Of a stretch of DNA of 64,000 nt, positions 36,610 through 45,762 are shown one piece after another. The DNA comes from Desulfopila aestuarii DSM 18488 (GTDB lineage Bacteria > Desulfobacterota > Desulfobulbia > Desulfobulbales > Desulfocapsaceae): the NCBI RefSeq assembly GCF_900143695.1, contig NZ_FRFE01000003.1, forward strand, positions 62,001 through 126,000, written 5' to 3'. Made by a program: the position numbers and the translations under genes. Positions within the stretch are counted from its first letter, which is position 1. Each line of letters starts with the position of its first letter. Below the pieces are notes generated by a model that saw nothing but the letters and a program-made list of their open reading frames with translations, searched no databases and was not told the origin of the DNA.

Positions 36610-37265
36610 GAAAGCTCCCTCATAAGCAGTGCACCGATCTCACCGGCCTTCACACAGGCCTGATGCAACTGCCAGTTTTTTCTGTCTCGGTCTTCCACCA
36701 TATTGGAGATAATCCGTACCTCCACCAGCGGTATATTGTATAGCCGGCACAGCCGGGCAGCGGCAGCACCTTCCATATTTTCGCAAATTCCCTGCCAGCG
36801 CTCGTGCAACATACGGCCGCGGGCTGCAGTGGCACTTACACCATTGACCGTCACAAAGTTTCCACAATGACAGGTAATCCCGGCATTTCCGAGAACCGCT
36901 TTAGCCCGCTCAAGAAGTGGCGAAATAAGGCAAAACGGCTCAGCCCCACCCAGCTCTGGTGGGAAGTATTCCATATAATCGGGATAACAAATGCCCAAAT
37001 CCCCCAAAACCTCGCTCGTGGCTAAACATACCTCCAATAGTCCCACCTGAGCGACCGCACTGTCTCGTATATAGGCTCCCCCGATACCGAACTGCAGCAC
37101 ACCGGTCAACTGCTCTCGCTTTTCAGCAAGCAAACTCCCCAGACTGACAGCGGTTTCCACCGGCCCTACTCCGGTCACAGCTACCGGCCACAGCTCCCCC
37201 TCGCGACCTGCAGCCGTCAGAAAGGGGTCTATTTCCAATTGGGTTGCAGCAACAGCCACAATCAT
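36606..37265 (-). CDS. mqnB: Futalosine hydrolase (MqnB)
   Basis: About 219 residues from ATG at 37265. Nucleoside-phosphorylase-like fold: IVAVAATQLEIDPFL, VTGVGPVETAVSLG, FGIGGAY, ENMEGAAAARLC (the ribose-binding Met-Glu) and the VRIISNMVEDRDRKNWQL end are typical of MqnB. It removes hypoxanthine from futalosine. A TTG upstream at 37307 would add 14 residues but has no support. It overlaps mqnD by four bases, which settles the pathway assignment. Confidence 0.9.
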   Translation of the reverse strand: MIVAVAATQLEIDPFLTAAGREGELWPVAVTGVGPVETAVSLGSLLAEKREQLTGVLQFGIGGAYIRDSAVAQVGLLEVCLATSEVLGDLGICYPDYMEYFPPELGGAEPFCLISPLLERAKAVLGNAGITCHCGNFVTVNGVSATAARGRMLHERWQGICENMEGAAAARLCRLYNIPLVEVRIISNMVEDRDRKNWQLHQACVKAGEIGALLMRELS

Positions 37266-37392
37266 GGTATCTACATCAGCTCCATCTGGTATCTTAACGG
37301 GTTTCAACCCACATCTGTAATCTGCCTGCCACTATACCATAATACCGGTTGCGGCAAAGAGAATTCACCTCAGCTTCACGACTGCATCTCCC

Positions 37393-38463
37393 ATGGAAAA
37401 GGACTTTACTCTCGAGGCCTACAACTACCATCTTCCCGTCGAAAACATCGCCCAGAAACCGGCAGACCGGCGAGACAAATCACGTCTTCTTGTGCTCGAT
37501 ACTGCTGACTGCAGCAGGAACCACCGAACCTTTGCCGACATTCTTGACTATATCGGAGATGACGACATGCTGGTGGTGAACGACACCAGGGTTTTCCCTG
37601 CACGCCTTTATGGTAAAAAGGATTCGGGCGGGCGAGCCGAGGTTTTCCTGCTGGGGTATCCCATGCCGGTCGATGCTCCGGGCTCGGCAGAAGTTGAGGC
37701 CCTGATCAAAAGTTCCAAGCGGCCAAAGCCGGGTTCAACCATTACCATAAGCCCCGATCTTACCTGCACCGTCCTTGAACTGCTTGATGGCGGCAAGGCA
37801 CGACTCGCGTTGAACTTTACCGGTGACCTCGATAGCATTCTCGCCGCCTGCGGCCAGGTCCCCCTGCCGCCCTACATTAGCCGGAATGACGGCACCACCC
37901 CCGAAGACGTTACCCGCTACCAGACCGTCTACGCCAACCAGCCGGGTGCCGTGGCCGCACCTACCGCCGGTCTGCATTTTACCGAGGAACTGCTCGCCCA
38001 ACTTACCAGCCGCGGTGTGCTGCTGGGCACCATTACCCTTCATGTCGGGTATGGCACCTTCGCTCCAGTCAGAGCCGAGAAAATCCTGGAACACCGTATC
38101 CACGAGGAATATGTCGTAGTTCCCAAAGAGACGGTGGAAAAAATAGAGGCGGCCAAGAAAAGGGGCGGACGGATCTGGGCGGTAGGAACAACGACGGTAC
38201 GGGCACTGGAATTTGCCGCACGAGACGGACAACTACGGCCGATCGAAGACTGGTGCGATCTTTACATCTATCCCGGCTTCACCTTCCGGGTAATCGACAA
38301 CCTGATCACCAACTTTCACCTGCCCGGCTCATCGCTCATGTTCCTTGTATCCGCACTTTGCGGCCGGGAGACGCTACTCGACTGTTACCAGGAGGCAATC
38401 CGGGAAGGATACCGGTTCTACTCGTATGGAGACGCCATGGCAGTGATACGTCACCGGCCATGA
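37393..38463 (+). CDS. queA: tRNA preQ1(34) S-adenosylmethionine ribosyltransferase-isomerase
   Basis: 356 residues. Makes epoxyqueuosine from preQ1-tRNA and SAM. Family motifs: FTLEAYNYHLPVENIAQKPADRRDKSRLL, VVNDTRVFPARLYG, PPYI, YANQPGAVAAPTAGLHFT, TLHVGYGTFAPV, ITNFHLPGSSLM. The length matches. The first Met is well supported. It is divergent from mqnB. Confidence 0.96.
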   Translation: MEKDFTLEAYNYHLPVENIAQKPADRRDKSRLLVLDTADCSRNHRTFADILDYIGDDDMLVVNDTRVFPARLYGKKDSGGRAEVFLLGYPMPVDAPGSAEVEALIKSSKRPKPGSTITISPDLTCTVLELLDGGKARLALNFTGDLDSILAACGQVPLPPYISRNDGTTPEDVTRYQTVYANQPGAVAAPTAGLHFTEELLAQLTSRGVLLGTITLHVGYGTFAPVRAEKILEHRIHEEYVVVPKETVEKIEAAKKRGGRIWAVGTTTVRALEFAARDGQLRPIEDWCDLYIYPGFTFRVIDNLITNFHLPGSSLMFLVSALCGRETLLDCYQEAIREGYRFYSYGDAMAVIRHRP

Positions 38464-38495
38464 CGCCAGCAATACAACGATATTCCGAAAAGGAA

Positions 38496-38780
38496 TCAGG
38501 ATGCGGAAGAGGCAGCCGGGCAGCCGGCACAGCCACCGCCGGAAGCGCAGGCCGGCGCGGCCGGAGCACTGGCAGGAGCTGCAGCTGTAGCCTTGCCGGA
38601 AGAACTGGCATAACCGTCGGCATACCAACCGCCCCCTTTGAGCTGGAATGAGCTCATGGACATCAGTTTTTTCACCTCGCCCTCACATTCTGGGCAGCTG
38701 GAGAGTGGTTTGTCAGCCATTTTCTGCTGAACCTCAAAGACCTTGTTGCATGATTGACATTCGTACTCGTAAACAGGCAT
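38496..38780 (-). CDS. FmdB-family zinc ribbon protein
   Basis: 94 residues. The MPVYEYECQSCNKVFEV start and CPECEG form the four-Cys zinc ribbon of the FmdB family. The C-terminus is an Ala/Ser/Pro-rich tail ending in a Cys/Gly cluster (CASGGGCAGCP). Such proteins are usually called regulatory, but function is unproven. It converges with queA. Confidence 0.9.
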   Translation of the reverse strand: MPVYEYECQSCNKVFEVQQKMADKPLSSCPECEGEVKKLMSMSSFQLKGGGWYADGYASSSGKATAAAPASAPAAPACASGGGCAGCPAASSAS

Positions 38781-39179
38781 TGCTACTTCAACCTCTATAT
38801 TCCTGAAAATTCGATTTCACAACACGACAATGAGGCTCACAGAAAGCCTCAACATCCTGCCGAACCAAACAGGTATCGGCCCCTCATGTTGCTGACGGTA
38901 AAGACTGCCAGCAGAATAATTCCCCTCTATCGGCCTGTCAACATCCGCAAGCCCCTATTGCTATGTTTTTCTTGAGAGCTTTTTTGCTTTGCATGAGCGC
39001 ATAACGGTCTTCAGCTTGTTGTTCGGGTCCGTATCTGGTATAGATGGGCTCATCATTAAGGGCCGGGATGCAACACTGTTTTGTGTCCTCAGCCCGGCAT
39101 GCACAATCTGAATGTTCCTGGCTGCCAACCAGTCCGCCTGGTTGCCGAGCGCCCAACCTCCTTCATCTTCAATACGACT
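38781..39179. other. Region upstream of murI, with one possible small Cys-rich frame
   Basis: The gap between fmdB-like and murI contains promoters and one minus-strand frame, 38938-39156, listed separately. Nothing else is supported. Confidence 0.4.
38938..39156 (-). CDS. Possible small cysteine-rich protein
   Basis: 72 residues if read from the TTG at 39156. The composition looks protein-like: SDCACRAEDTKQCC, then NDEPIYTRYGPEQQAEDRYA and a C-terminal IGACGC. The start is weak: TTG abuts AAGGAGG with no spacer. No family recognised. It is divergent to murI and could equally be chance. Confidence 0.25.
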   Translation of the reverse strand: MGARQPGGLVGSQEHSDCACRAEDTKQCCIPALNDEPIYTRYGPEQQAEDRYALMQSKKALKKNIAIGACGC

Positions 39180-39959
39180 ATGATAGGCATTTTTGATTCC
39201 GGCATTGGCGGCATGACTGTGGCCCGTGCCGTTGAAAACCTTCTTCCCGGCCTGCCGATCCGCTATTTCGGCGATCTGGCCAGGACACCCTACGGCTCCA
39301 AAAGCGACACCGCTATTCTCGACTATTCAATTGAGAATACCGAATTCCTGCTGAGTCAGGGAGCAACGGTTATCGTCATCGCTTGCAACTCAGCGGCCAG
39401 CGTTGCTACCGAGCGATTGCGGGCCGATTTTGCCGTACCGATCATCGAGGTCATCAGTCCTGCGGTGCAGGAAGCCGTCGCCCGAACCCGTTCCGGCAGG
39501 CTTGGAATTATCGGCACAAGCGCTACCATCCGTAATAACCAGTATGAACGGCAGATTCACGCCCTGCAGCCAGACTATACAGTCTACTCCCAGCCCTGCC
39601 CGCTGCTGGTTCCATTGGTGGAAGAAGGCTGGCTCGACAAACGCGAGACCAAGATGATCCTGCGCCGCTACCTCAAGCCGTTAAGGGATAAACAGATCGA
39701 TACCATGGTACTCGGCTGTACCCATTATCCGCTTCTCAAACACCTCATCCAGCCACGCGTCGGCAAACGAGTTCAGTTGATTGACTCATCCGAGGCAGTA
39801 GCGCTCCATTTGAAAAAATATCTGCAAGATCATCCCGGACTGGTTACAGTGAAGGAAAATCAACCGGAGCACCGCTATTTCGTCTCCGACCTTACCGCCA
39901 ACGCCCAGCAGGCCGCAAACTCCATCTTTCAACGTAATATCGAATTGATACCGGCATGA
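39180..39959 (+). CDS. murI: Glutamate racemase
   Basis: 259 residues. Converts L-glutamate to D-glutamate for peptidoglycan. The catalytic cysteines are C69 (IACNSA) and C180 (GCTHYP); GIFDSGIGGM and GTSATI are further family motifs. An upstream in-frame ATG at 39081 adds 33 residues without family similarity, so 39180 is used. It overlaps lolA by ATGA. Confidence 0.95.
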   Translation: MIGIFDSGIGGMTVARAVENLLPGLPIRYFGDLARTPYGSKSDTAILDYSIENTEFLLSQGATVIVIACNSAASVATERLRADFAVPIIEVISPAVQEAVARTRSGRLGIIGTSATIRNNQYERQIHALQPDYTVYSQPCPLLVPLVEEGWLDKRETKMILRRYLKPLRDKQIDTMVLGCTHYPLLKHLIQPRVGKRVQLIDSSEAVALHLKKYLQDHPGLVTVKENQPEHRYFVSDLTANAQQAANSIFQRNIELIPA

Positions 39960-40669
39960 AACATCCACTTCTTCGCTCACTGCCCGTCGCAGCCCTTTGC
40001 CTTGTTTTCTTTCTGGTTCTGTCTTCGATCTCTTTAGCCTCTGCGGCCGGAGAATATCCGGAAGATATTGCCGCCAGGCTCCAGAAAAAATATGACCAGA
40101 TGAGAAGCCTCTCCTTTACCTTCAATCAGCAGAGCCAGGGACAGATCAGCGGGCGGCCGCGCACCGGCAGCGGCACAGCTTTCTTTTACAAGACCGGCAA
40201 AAACAGCAAGATGCGCTGGAACTATACCACCCCCGACAAGCAGGTGCTGATCAGCGACGGGAAAACATTTTCCATGTATTTCTCTGAACTCGAGCAGATG
40301 ATCGTGACACCGGCAGACTCGCTGGAAAGCGATCTTACCTACACCTTCTTCAGCGGACGTGGCCGTATCGCCGACAAGTTCCACATCCTGCCGCCAGATG
40401 AAGAGCTCATGCAGGAAGAGATGAAAGCAGGACAGCCGCAGATTATCAAGCTGGTGCCGAAAGAACCCCAATCCCAGGTACAGGCCATCCACCTCTGGGT
40501 TGATGACGATTCACTTATCCGGCGTATCGAGATCAAGGACCATTTTGATACCGTAACGCTGCTCACTCTCTCCAAGATAGAAATCGACACCATCGACGGA
40601 AGCAGCTCAGAGGTGGCCAAACTGTTCTCTTTCACCCCGCCGGAGGGCACGGAAATCATCCACCAGTAG
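39956..40669 (+). CDS. lolA: Outer-membrane lipoprotein carrier protein LolA
   Basis: 237 residues with a signal peptide (hydrophobic 9-30, cleavage near ASA-AG). The mature part has the LolA pattern: LQKKYDQMRSLSFTFNQQ, then MRWNYTTPDKQVLISDGKT. It carries lipoproteins across the periplasm to the outer membrane. It is coupled to murI by ATGA and lies 3 bases before the radical SAM gene. Confidence 0.9.
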   Translation: MKHPLLRSLPVAALCLVFFLVLSSISLASAAGEYPEDIAARLQKKYDQMRSLSFTFNQQSQGQISGRPRTGSGTAFFYKTGKNSKMRWNYTTPDKQVLISDGKTFSMYFSELEQMIVTPADSLESDLTYTFFSGRGRIADKFHILPPDEELMQEEMKAGQPQIIKLVPKEPQSQVQAIHLWVDDDSLIRRIEIKDHFDTVTLLTLSKIEIDTIDGSSSEVAKLFSFTPPEGTEIIHQ

Positions 40670-40672
40670 CCC

Positions 40673-42472
40673 ATGGCCAACGAAGAGCAAAGAAAACAGG
40701 AGATTGCCCTTGTCTCCATGCCGTGGCCGATACTGAACCGGCCCTCCATCCAGCTGGGCGCTTTAAAGGCCTATGTCGAGCTGCACACGGAGACCGCAGT
40801 TGCCACCTTCCACCCCTATCTGCAGATCGCTCGGGCGCTTGGCACCAATATCTATGCAGCCATAGCGGACAACAGCTGGGCCGGGGAAGCACTGTTTGCC
40901 GCGCTGCTCTTTCCAGAGAGGACTCGTGAGGCCTGTCGTACCTTCGAGGAGTGCCTGTCGGGCAAAGATGAACTGATCCCACCATTTGACCACCTGGTGG
41001 AAACCGTCCACAAGGCTTGCCGCGACTGGCTCGGCAGTGTGGAGTGGGACACCTTTCGCCTGGCGGGTTTTTCGCTCTGCTTCAACCAGCTCTTCGCCTC
41101 GCTCTATCTCGCCCATCAGGTAAAACAACTGCCAGGATGCCCACCGATTCTCTTTGGAGGCTCATCATGCGGTGGTGAGTTAGGACGATCACTGCTTGAG
41201 ACCTTTCCCCAGATTGACTATATCATCGACGGCGAAGGAGAAATACCACTCGCCGGACTCTGTAATTACCTGTTCCGAGCGCAGGCCGGCTTCCCGGAAA
41301 GGGTAATGACGCGCAACCGACACAATCACATCGTACCGTCACCGGAAGTGGCTGACCTCAACACCCTGCCGTCACCCGATTACACTCCGTACTTCGATGA
41401 GATACGCCAGATATTGCCTGATCTTCCATTCATCCCGGTACTGCCTCTGGAATTTTCACGAGGATGCTGGTGGAATAAATGTACCTTCTGCAACCTCAAC
41501 CTGCAATGGTGTGGTTATCGTTACAAAAAGCACGAAACGGTACTGGCCGAACTGAGGCAAATGACCGACAGCCACCAATGCCTCGACTTCACCTTTACCG
41601 ACAACGCCCTGCCACCCAAAGAAGCCGACGCCTTTTTCGACATCATGGGCCAAAACGATATTGATTGTCGCTTTTTTGCTGAAATTCGTGGAATCACTCA
41701 CCCCAGACGCCTTGATACGTATCGGCGTGGTGGGCTTGACACCATTCAGGTTGGTATCGAAGCACTCTCAAGCTCCCTGCTGACGCGGATGCAAAAAGGC
41801 ACCACGGCTATCGACAATATTGCCATGATGAAACATGCTGCCGGCTCAGATATCCTGCTCGAAGGCAACCTCATCATGGAGTTCCCCGGCTCCACCGAGG
41901 CAGAGGTGGGGGAGACCCTTGAGAACCTCAAATACATCCTGCCCTTTCGTCCGTTGTCACCGGCCACCTTTTTTCTCGGACATGGGTCACCCATCGATCG
42001 CGATCCGCGACATTACACTATCAAGGCTGTCACCCACCATCACCGAAACCGCCGCCTGTTCCCCCCTCAGATATTAGCAAATCTCAACCTGCTGGTAAAA
42101 GAGTATCGAGGCGACCGGCGCTTCCAGCGTCATCTCTGGCAGCCGGTCCGTCAGCAAATCTCTCTGTGGCAGCAATTCCATCAGCACCGTAACGCCCTGC
42201 ACCCATATCCGCTCAGTTATCGGGACGGCGGCAGTTTTCTACTGATCCGCCAGGAAAGACTACACGGACCGGTCCTCAGGCACCGACTACAGGGCCTGTC
42301 CCGTGCCATTTATCTCTTCTGTGACGAGATCCGCACCACCCAGGAGATAAGTACCCAATTTCCCGGGTTGAAAGAGTCGGCTATTCTTGCCTTTCTCCAC
42401 CAGCTGACGCAAAAACGGCTTATGTTCCGGGAAGAAAACAGGGTCATTTCTCTTGCCCTTCGGCAACAATAG
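40673..42472 (+). CDS. B12-binding-type radical SAM protein, related to RiPP maturation C-methyltransferases
   Basis: 599 residues. The N-terminal ~240 residues are a cobalamin-binding-like domain (GFSLCFNQLFASLYLAHQVK, ILFGGSSCGGELGRSLL, YIIDGEGEIPL), similar to the RiPP-maturation rSAM family. The SAM domain has SRGCWWNKCTFCNLN, a CX4CX2C cluster (C265, C270, C273) rather than CX3CX2C. GNLIMEFPGST and the B-rich C-terminal are present. No precursor peptide gene is evident nearby. It follows lolA by 3 bases, so co-transcription with murI-lolA is likely. The substrate is unknown. Confidence 0.75.
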   Translation: MANEEQRKQEIALVSMPWPILNRPSIQLGALKAYVELHTETAVATFHPYLQIARALGTNIYAAIADNSWAGEALFAALLFPERTREACRTFEECLSGKDELIPPFDHLVETVHKACRDWLGSVEWDTFRLAGFSLCFNQLFASLYLAHQVKQLPGCPPILFGGSSCGGELGRSLLETFPQIDYIIDGEGEIPLAGLCNYLFRAQAGFPERVMTRNRHNHIVPSPEVADLNTLPSPDYTPYFDEIRQILPDLPFIPVLPLEFSRGCWWNKCTFCNLNLQWCGYRYKKHETVLAELRQMTDSHQCLDFTFTDNALPPKEADAFFDIMGQNDIDCRFFAEIRGITHPRRLDTYRRGGLDTIQVGIEALSSSLLTRMQKGTTAIDNIAMMKHAAGSDILLEGNLIMEFPGSTEAEVGETLENLKYILPFRPLSPATFFLGHGSPIDRDPRHYTIKAVTHHHRNRRLFPPQILANLNLLVKEYRGDRRFQRHLWQPVRQQISLWQQFHQHRNALHPYPLSYRDGGSFLLIRQERLHGPVLRHRLQGLSRAIYLFCDEIRTTQEISTQFPGLKESAILAFLHQLTQKRLMFREENRVISLALRQQ

Positions 42473-42715
42473 CTTCATCCCTCAAGTAAATGAGCCCTTT
42501 CACCTTCATTTTTATGCCAAACAGCAGGAGAAAATGCGTATACAGGTTGTAACCTTCTTGACTGTAGGCTACGATCAGCCCAATAACTATGAACACGAGC
42601 CATCGTGCTTCACCACGGCAGCAAACGTGCATTCATGAAAGAAGGCACCATATCTGCCCTAAACTTCAAACACTCACCAGCAATCAGAGTTCATCGCATT
42701 TCACAGGAAACAATC

Positions 42716-43915
42716 ATGGACGCCAACAACGAGAGCTTTGCAGATCTGTTCAAGCAGGAAGAAACCAAAAAACTCCGCCATTTCAGTCCCGGCCAGAAGG
42801 TGAAAGCCTCCATCATCGCAGTCAGCGGTGACTCGGTTTTCCTCGATGTCGGTGGCAAAAGTGAGGGCGTGTTGAACAGCGCAGAGTTAAAAGACGAAAC
42901 AGGAGAGATTTCCGCCAAACCCGGAGACCGTATCGAAGTATATTTTCTGCGCTCCAGTGGTGCAGAGATGGTCTTCACCGCTAAGTTGGGCGGTGGCTCC
43001 GGCAACGAGCAGTTCGAAGAGGCATACCGTAGTGGTATTCCGGTGGAAGGATTGGTCAAAGCTGAGATCAAGGGCGGATTTGAGATCACTCTTGGCGGCA
43101 ATGCCCGTGCCTTCTGTCCTTTCTCTCAGATGGGATTGCGTCGGGTAGAAGATGCTGCCGCCGAATACCTTGATACGAAAATGCTTTTTCGAATCACCCG
43201 CTTTGATGAAAATGGCAGAAATATTGTGGTCTCCGCCCGGGCAATTCAGGAAGAAGAGCGAGAGGCCAAACGTGAGGAGTTACAAAAAACGCTTGCGGAG
43301 GGTGACCTCGTTGAAGGAGAGATCAGCTCTATACGGGACTTTGGCGCCTTTGTCGATCTTGGCGGTGTTGACGGCCTGATTCCCATTTCCGAAGTTGGCT
43401 GGACTCGCATTGAGAATGTCTCTGAGTTTTTTACCGTCGGCCAGAAGGTGAAGGTCATCGTTAAAAAACTTGACTGGGACAACAATCGCATATCTCTGAG
43501 CTACAAGGAAACCCAGGCGGATCCATGGGCCGAAGCTGCAAATAACTTCCAGGAAGGTTCAACCCGGAAAGGCACCGTCTCTCGGCTCGCCCAGTTCGGG
43601 GCCTTTGTCACCCTGGCCGAAGGTGTCGATGGGTTGATTCACATCTCAAAACTTGGTGGCGGTCGCAGAATCAACCACCCCCGCGAAGTTCTGGAAGCTG
43701 GTCAGGAGGTCGAAGTCGTCATCGAGTCGATTGATACCGTCGAAAAGCGGATCAGCCTCGCCCCGGTCGATTATGAGTCTGCGGAAACGGTCGAAAACAA
43801 GGAGAAAGCTGATTACGTCTCCTATGTCCAGCAGGCGAAAAAGAAAGAAAAAAGCGAGGAAAACCTGGGCAGTTTTGGCGCCCTGTTAAAAGCGAAGATG
43901 AAGGAGAAGAAGTAG
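42716..43915 (+). CDS. S1 RNA-binding domain protein, ribosomal protein S1-like
   Basis: 399 residues with four S1 repeats (~25-100, 110-180, 195-265, 280-350), each showing the G-x-V/I...G-A-F/V..L pattern, such as GDLVEGEISSIRDFGAFVDL. It ends in a Lys-rich tail. Too short for standard S1 (six repeats), so it is an S1 paralogue. It likely binds mRNA. The ATG at 42716 has AGGAAA ahead; an earlier in-frame start adds residues with no similarity. Confidence 0.88.
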   Translation: MDANNESFADLFKQEETKKLRHFSPGQKVKASIIAVSGDSVFLDVGGKSEGVLNSAELKDETGEISAKPGDRIEVYFLRSSGAEMVFTAKLGGGSGNEQFEEAYRSGIPVEGLVKAEIKGGFEITLGGNARAFCPFSQMGLRRVEDAAAEYLDTKMLFRITRFDENGRNIVVSARAIQEEEREAKREELQKTLAEGDLVEGEISSIRDFGAFVDLGGVDGLIPISEVGWTRIENVSEFFTVGQKVKVIVKKLDWDNNRISLSYKETQADPWAEAANNFQEGSTRKGTVSRLAQFGAFVTLAEGVDGLIHISKLGGGRRINHPREVLEAGQEVEVVIESIDTVEKRISLAPVDYESAETVENKEKADYVSYVQQAKKKEKSEENLGSFGALLKAKMKEKK

Positions 43916-43938
43916 TCCCACTTCAGAAAGCTGAACAG

Positions 43939-43973
43939 CCCGGCAGTTCCTCAAACATGAGCGAACTGCCGGG
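43939..43973. terminator. Convergent hairpin between the S1-like gene and rlmB
   Basis: CCCGGCAGTTC (43939-43949) pairs perfectly with GAACTGCCGGG (43963-43973). It sits between two convergent genes and can serve both, though T-tracts on either side are poor. Confidence 0.7.
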
Positions 43974-43987
43974 TAAAACACGATGAT

Positions 43988-44821
43988 CTATTCCCCGACC
44001 GTTAGCGACTGGCGCAGAGCCTCAAAGAGTATGACGGCCGCAGCCACGGAGCTGTTGAGTGAGTCGAGCGTTCCGACCATGGGAATGGAAACCAGAATGT
44101 CACATTCTTTTCGCACCAGCGGGCGAATGCCTTTGCCCTCACTTCCCACCACAATACAGGCAGGCACATTCAGATCGGTACTGTAGAGCGACTGTGCCGT
44201 TTCGTCCTTTATCGCCCCAAATATCCAGGCACCAGCCTTTTTCAGCTTTTGCAGGGCGGTGGCCAGATTGGTCACCTGGCTGATATCTATATGGGACATG
44301 GCACCGGCCGAAGTCTTGGCTGCTGCGCCACCCAACGGTGCAGAACGCTCTCTGGTCAGCACCACGCCACTCGCCCCCGAAGCAAGCGCTGACCGAATGA
44401 TCGCGCCAAGATTATGCGGATCCTGCAAAGAATCGCAGACGATGAGCCGCGGCCGCTGGCCTGCCGCAACCTGTGCCGCAAATTTATCTACCAGCTGGTC
44501 AAATTCCATCAATGCGCTGGCACTGGTCCTGGCCACGACCCCCTGATGCCGCACCTGGGATGCGCCTTCACCGGTAAGTCGAAGGGCCGGCACAAACGTC
44601 AATTTCACCCCGGCCTTTCGGGCCAACTCGACAATTTCTTCCTGCTTCTTGCCGTGCCGCTCTTTTACCAGGATTACCTCGGTGACCCGATCCGGTTCTT
44701 GATTTAAGGCTTCGACAACGGGATGCGTACCCCACAACAGATCATCACTGATGCGGATACGTTTCTCGTTCGCCGCAGGCCTCTCCGGCTTCTGGCGCAT
44801 CTCCGGCTTTATCTTTTTCAT
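43988..44821 (-). CDS. rlmB: 23S rRNA 2'-O-methyltransferase RlmB-like (SpoU family)
   Basis: 277 residues. SpoU/TrmH knot motifs: DPHNLGAIIRSA, VVGSEGKGI and IPMVGTLDSLNSSVAAAV, with the N-terminal substrate-binding domain LWGTHPVVEALNQ. It would 2'-O-methylate G2251 of 23S rRNA. It is coupled to gmk by ATGA. Some relatives methylate tRNA, so the exact target is inferred. Confidence 0.92.
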   Translation of the reverse strand: MKKIKPEMRQKPERPAANEKRIRISDDLLWGTHPVVEALNQEPDRVTEVILVKERHGKKQEEIVELARKAGVKLTFVPALRLTGEGASQVRHQGVVARTSASALMEFDQLVDKFAAQVAAGQRPRLIVCDSLQDPHNLGAIIRSALASGASGVVLTRERSAPLGGAAAKTSAGAMSHIDISQVTNLATALQKLKKAGAWIFGAIKDETAQSLYSTDLNVPACIVVGSEGKGIRPLVRKECDILVSIPMVGTLDSLNSSVAAAVILFEALRQSLTVGE

Positions 44822-45432
44822 CGAACAGACTCCATTTTTACCGGTTCACCAGTGCGTCGCCGCCGTGCCCTGGCACGTTCAGCCACGATAATGGCCATCA
44901 GAGTTTCCACAGCCTCTTCCAGTTGGTCGTTGACCACCAGATAATCATAGGCTTTAGCCGCTTTCATCTCCATCTCGGCATTCTTTAATCGCAAAAGTAC
45001 CGTCTTCTCATCCTCAGTATTTCGCCCGCGCAACCGTTCTTCCAGCACCTTCAGCCCCGGAGGCGCAATGAAAATCTGAACTGCAGAGAGGGTCTCGGTA
45101 TCGCGGATAATCGTAGCGCCCTGAACATCGATATCAAGGATAATGTCCTCGCCCTCGCCCAGCCTGTCGGAGACGGCCATAATACTTGTACCATAATAGT
45201 TGTCGTGTACCCTGGCCCATTCTATGAACTGCTTTTCGGCGATCATCTGTTCAAAAGTTTCGCGCTCGACGAAAAAATAATCGCGTCCATGCTGCTCACC
45301 GGTACGCGGTTTGCGGGTGGTGTGGGAGACGGAAAAATTGAGACCGGGCAACTGCGCCATCACTTTTTTCAAAATGGTGGTCTTTCCGGTTCCAGATGGA
45401 GCTGAAATAACAAACAATATACCGTTTTTCAT
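44818..45432 (-). CDS. gmk: Guanylate kinase
   Basis: 204 residues. ISAPSGTGKTTIL is the P-loop (residues ~9-21), HTTRKPRTGE binds GMP, IDVQGA is the Walker B region, and IFIAPP the family motif. It phosphorylates GMP to GDP. Part of a minus-strand unit with yicC and remA upstream, ending with rlmB. Confidence 0.96.
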   Translation of the reverse strand: MKNGILFVISAPSGTGKTTILKKVMAQLPGLNFSVSHTTRKPRTGEQHGRDYFFVERETFEQMIAEKQFIEWARVHDNYYGTSIMAVSDRLGEGEDIILDIDVQGATIIRDTETLSAVQIFIAPPGLKVLEERLRGRNTEDEKTVLLRLKNAEMEMKAAKAYDYLVVNDQLEEAVETLMAIIVAERARARRRRTGEPVKMESVR

Positions 45433-45438
45433 AACAAT

Positions 45439-45729
45439 TTACTCTGGTCGCTGTTTTTTATCGCGTTCAAATTCGGCAAGATGGACATCAATATGCAGCG
45501 CCTGCATTCTCTGGGTAATGGTGTCGGACTGGACCGAAGAGAGCACCACGTGGTTCGAGTCCATAATAAGGATGGAACGGGTGCGTCGCCCTTCGGTGAC
45601 ATCGATGAGCTTACCTTCCTGCTTGGCCAGCTCCTTGATTTTCCGTGCCGGAGATGAGCCGGTATTGATCACGGCGATTATCCGCTCGACCATCACGGTA
45701 TTGCCAAAACCTACGTTCAACAGTTTCAT
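45439..45729 (-). CDS. DUF370/RemA-family regulator
   Basis: 96 residues. MKLLNVGFGNTVMVERIIAVI and EGRRTRSILIMDSNHVVLSSV are the hallmark segments of the RemA/DUF370 family, a DNA-binding protein best known as a biofilm matrix activator in Bacillus. It sits between gmk and yicC, its usual position in many bacteria. Confidence 0.92.
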   Translation of the reverse strand: MKLLNVGFGNTVMVERIIAVINTGSSPARKIKELAKQEGKLIDVTEGRRTRSILIMDSNHVVLSSVQSDTITQRMQALHIDVHLAEFERDKKQRPE

Positions 45730-45762
45730 GATTCTCCCAACAAGTACTGAGGTCCGAACGCA

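Noticed and set aside
40673-42472. A complete RiPP biosynthetic cluster around the radical SAM gene
   Set aside because: Neighbours are murI, lolA and an S1-like protein; no precursor, protease or exporter is found.
42453-42638. 61-residue frame after the radical SAM gene as a RiPP precursor
   Set aside because: It overlaps the end of the SAM gene, lacks a leader/core pattern and has no convincing ribosome binding site.
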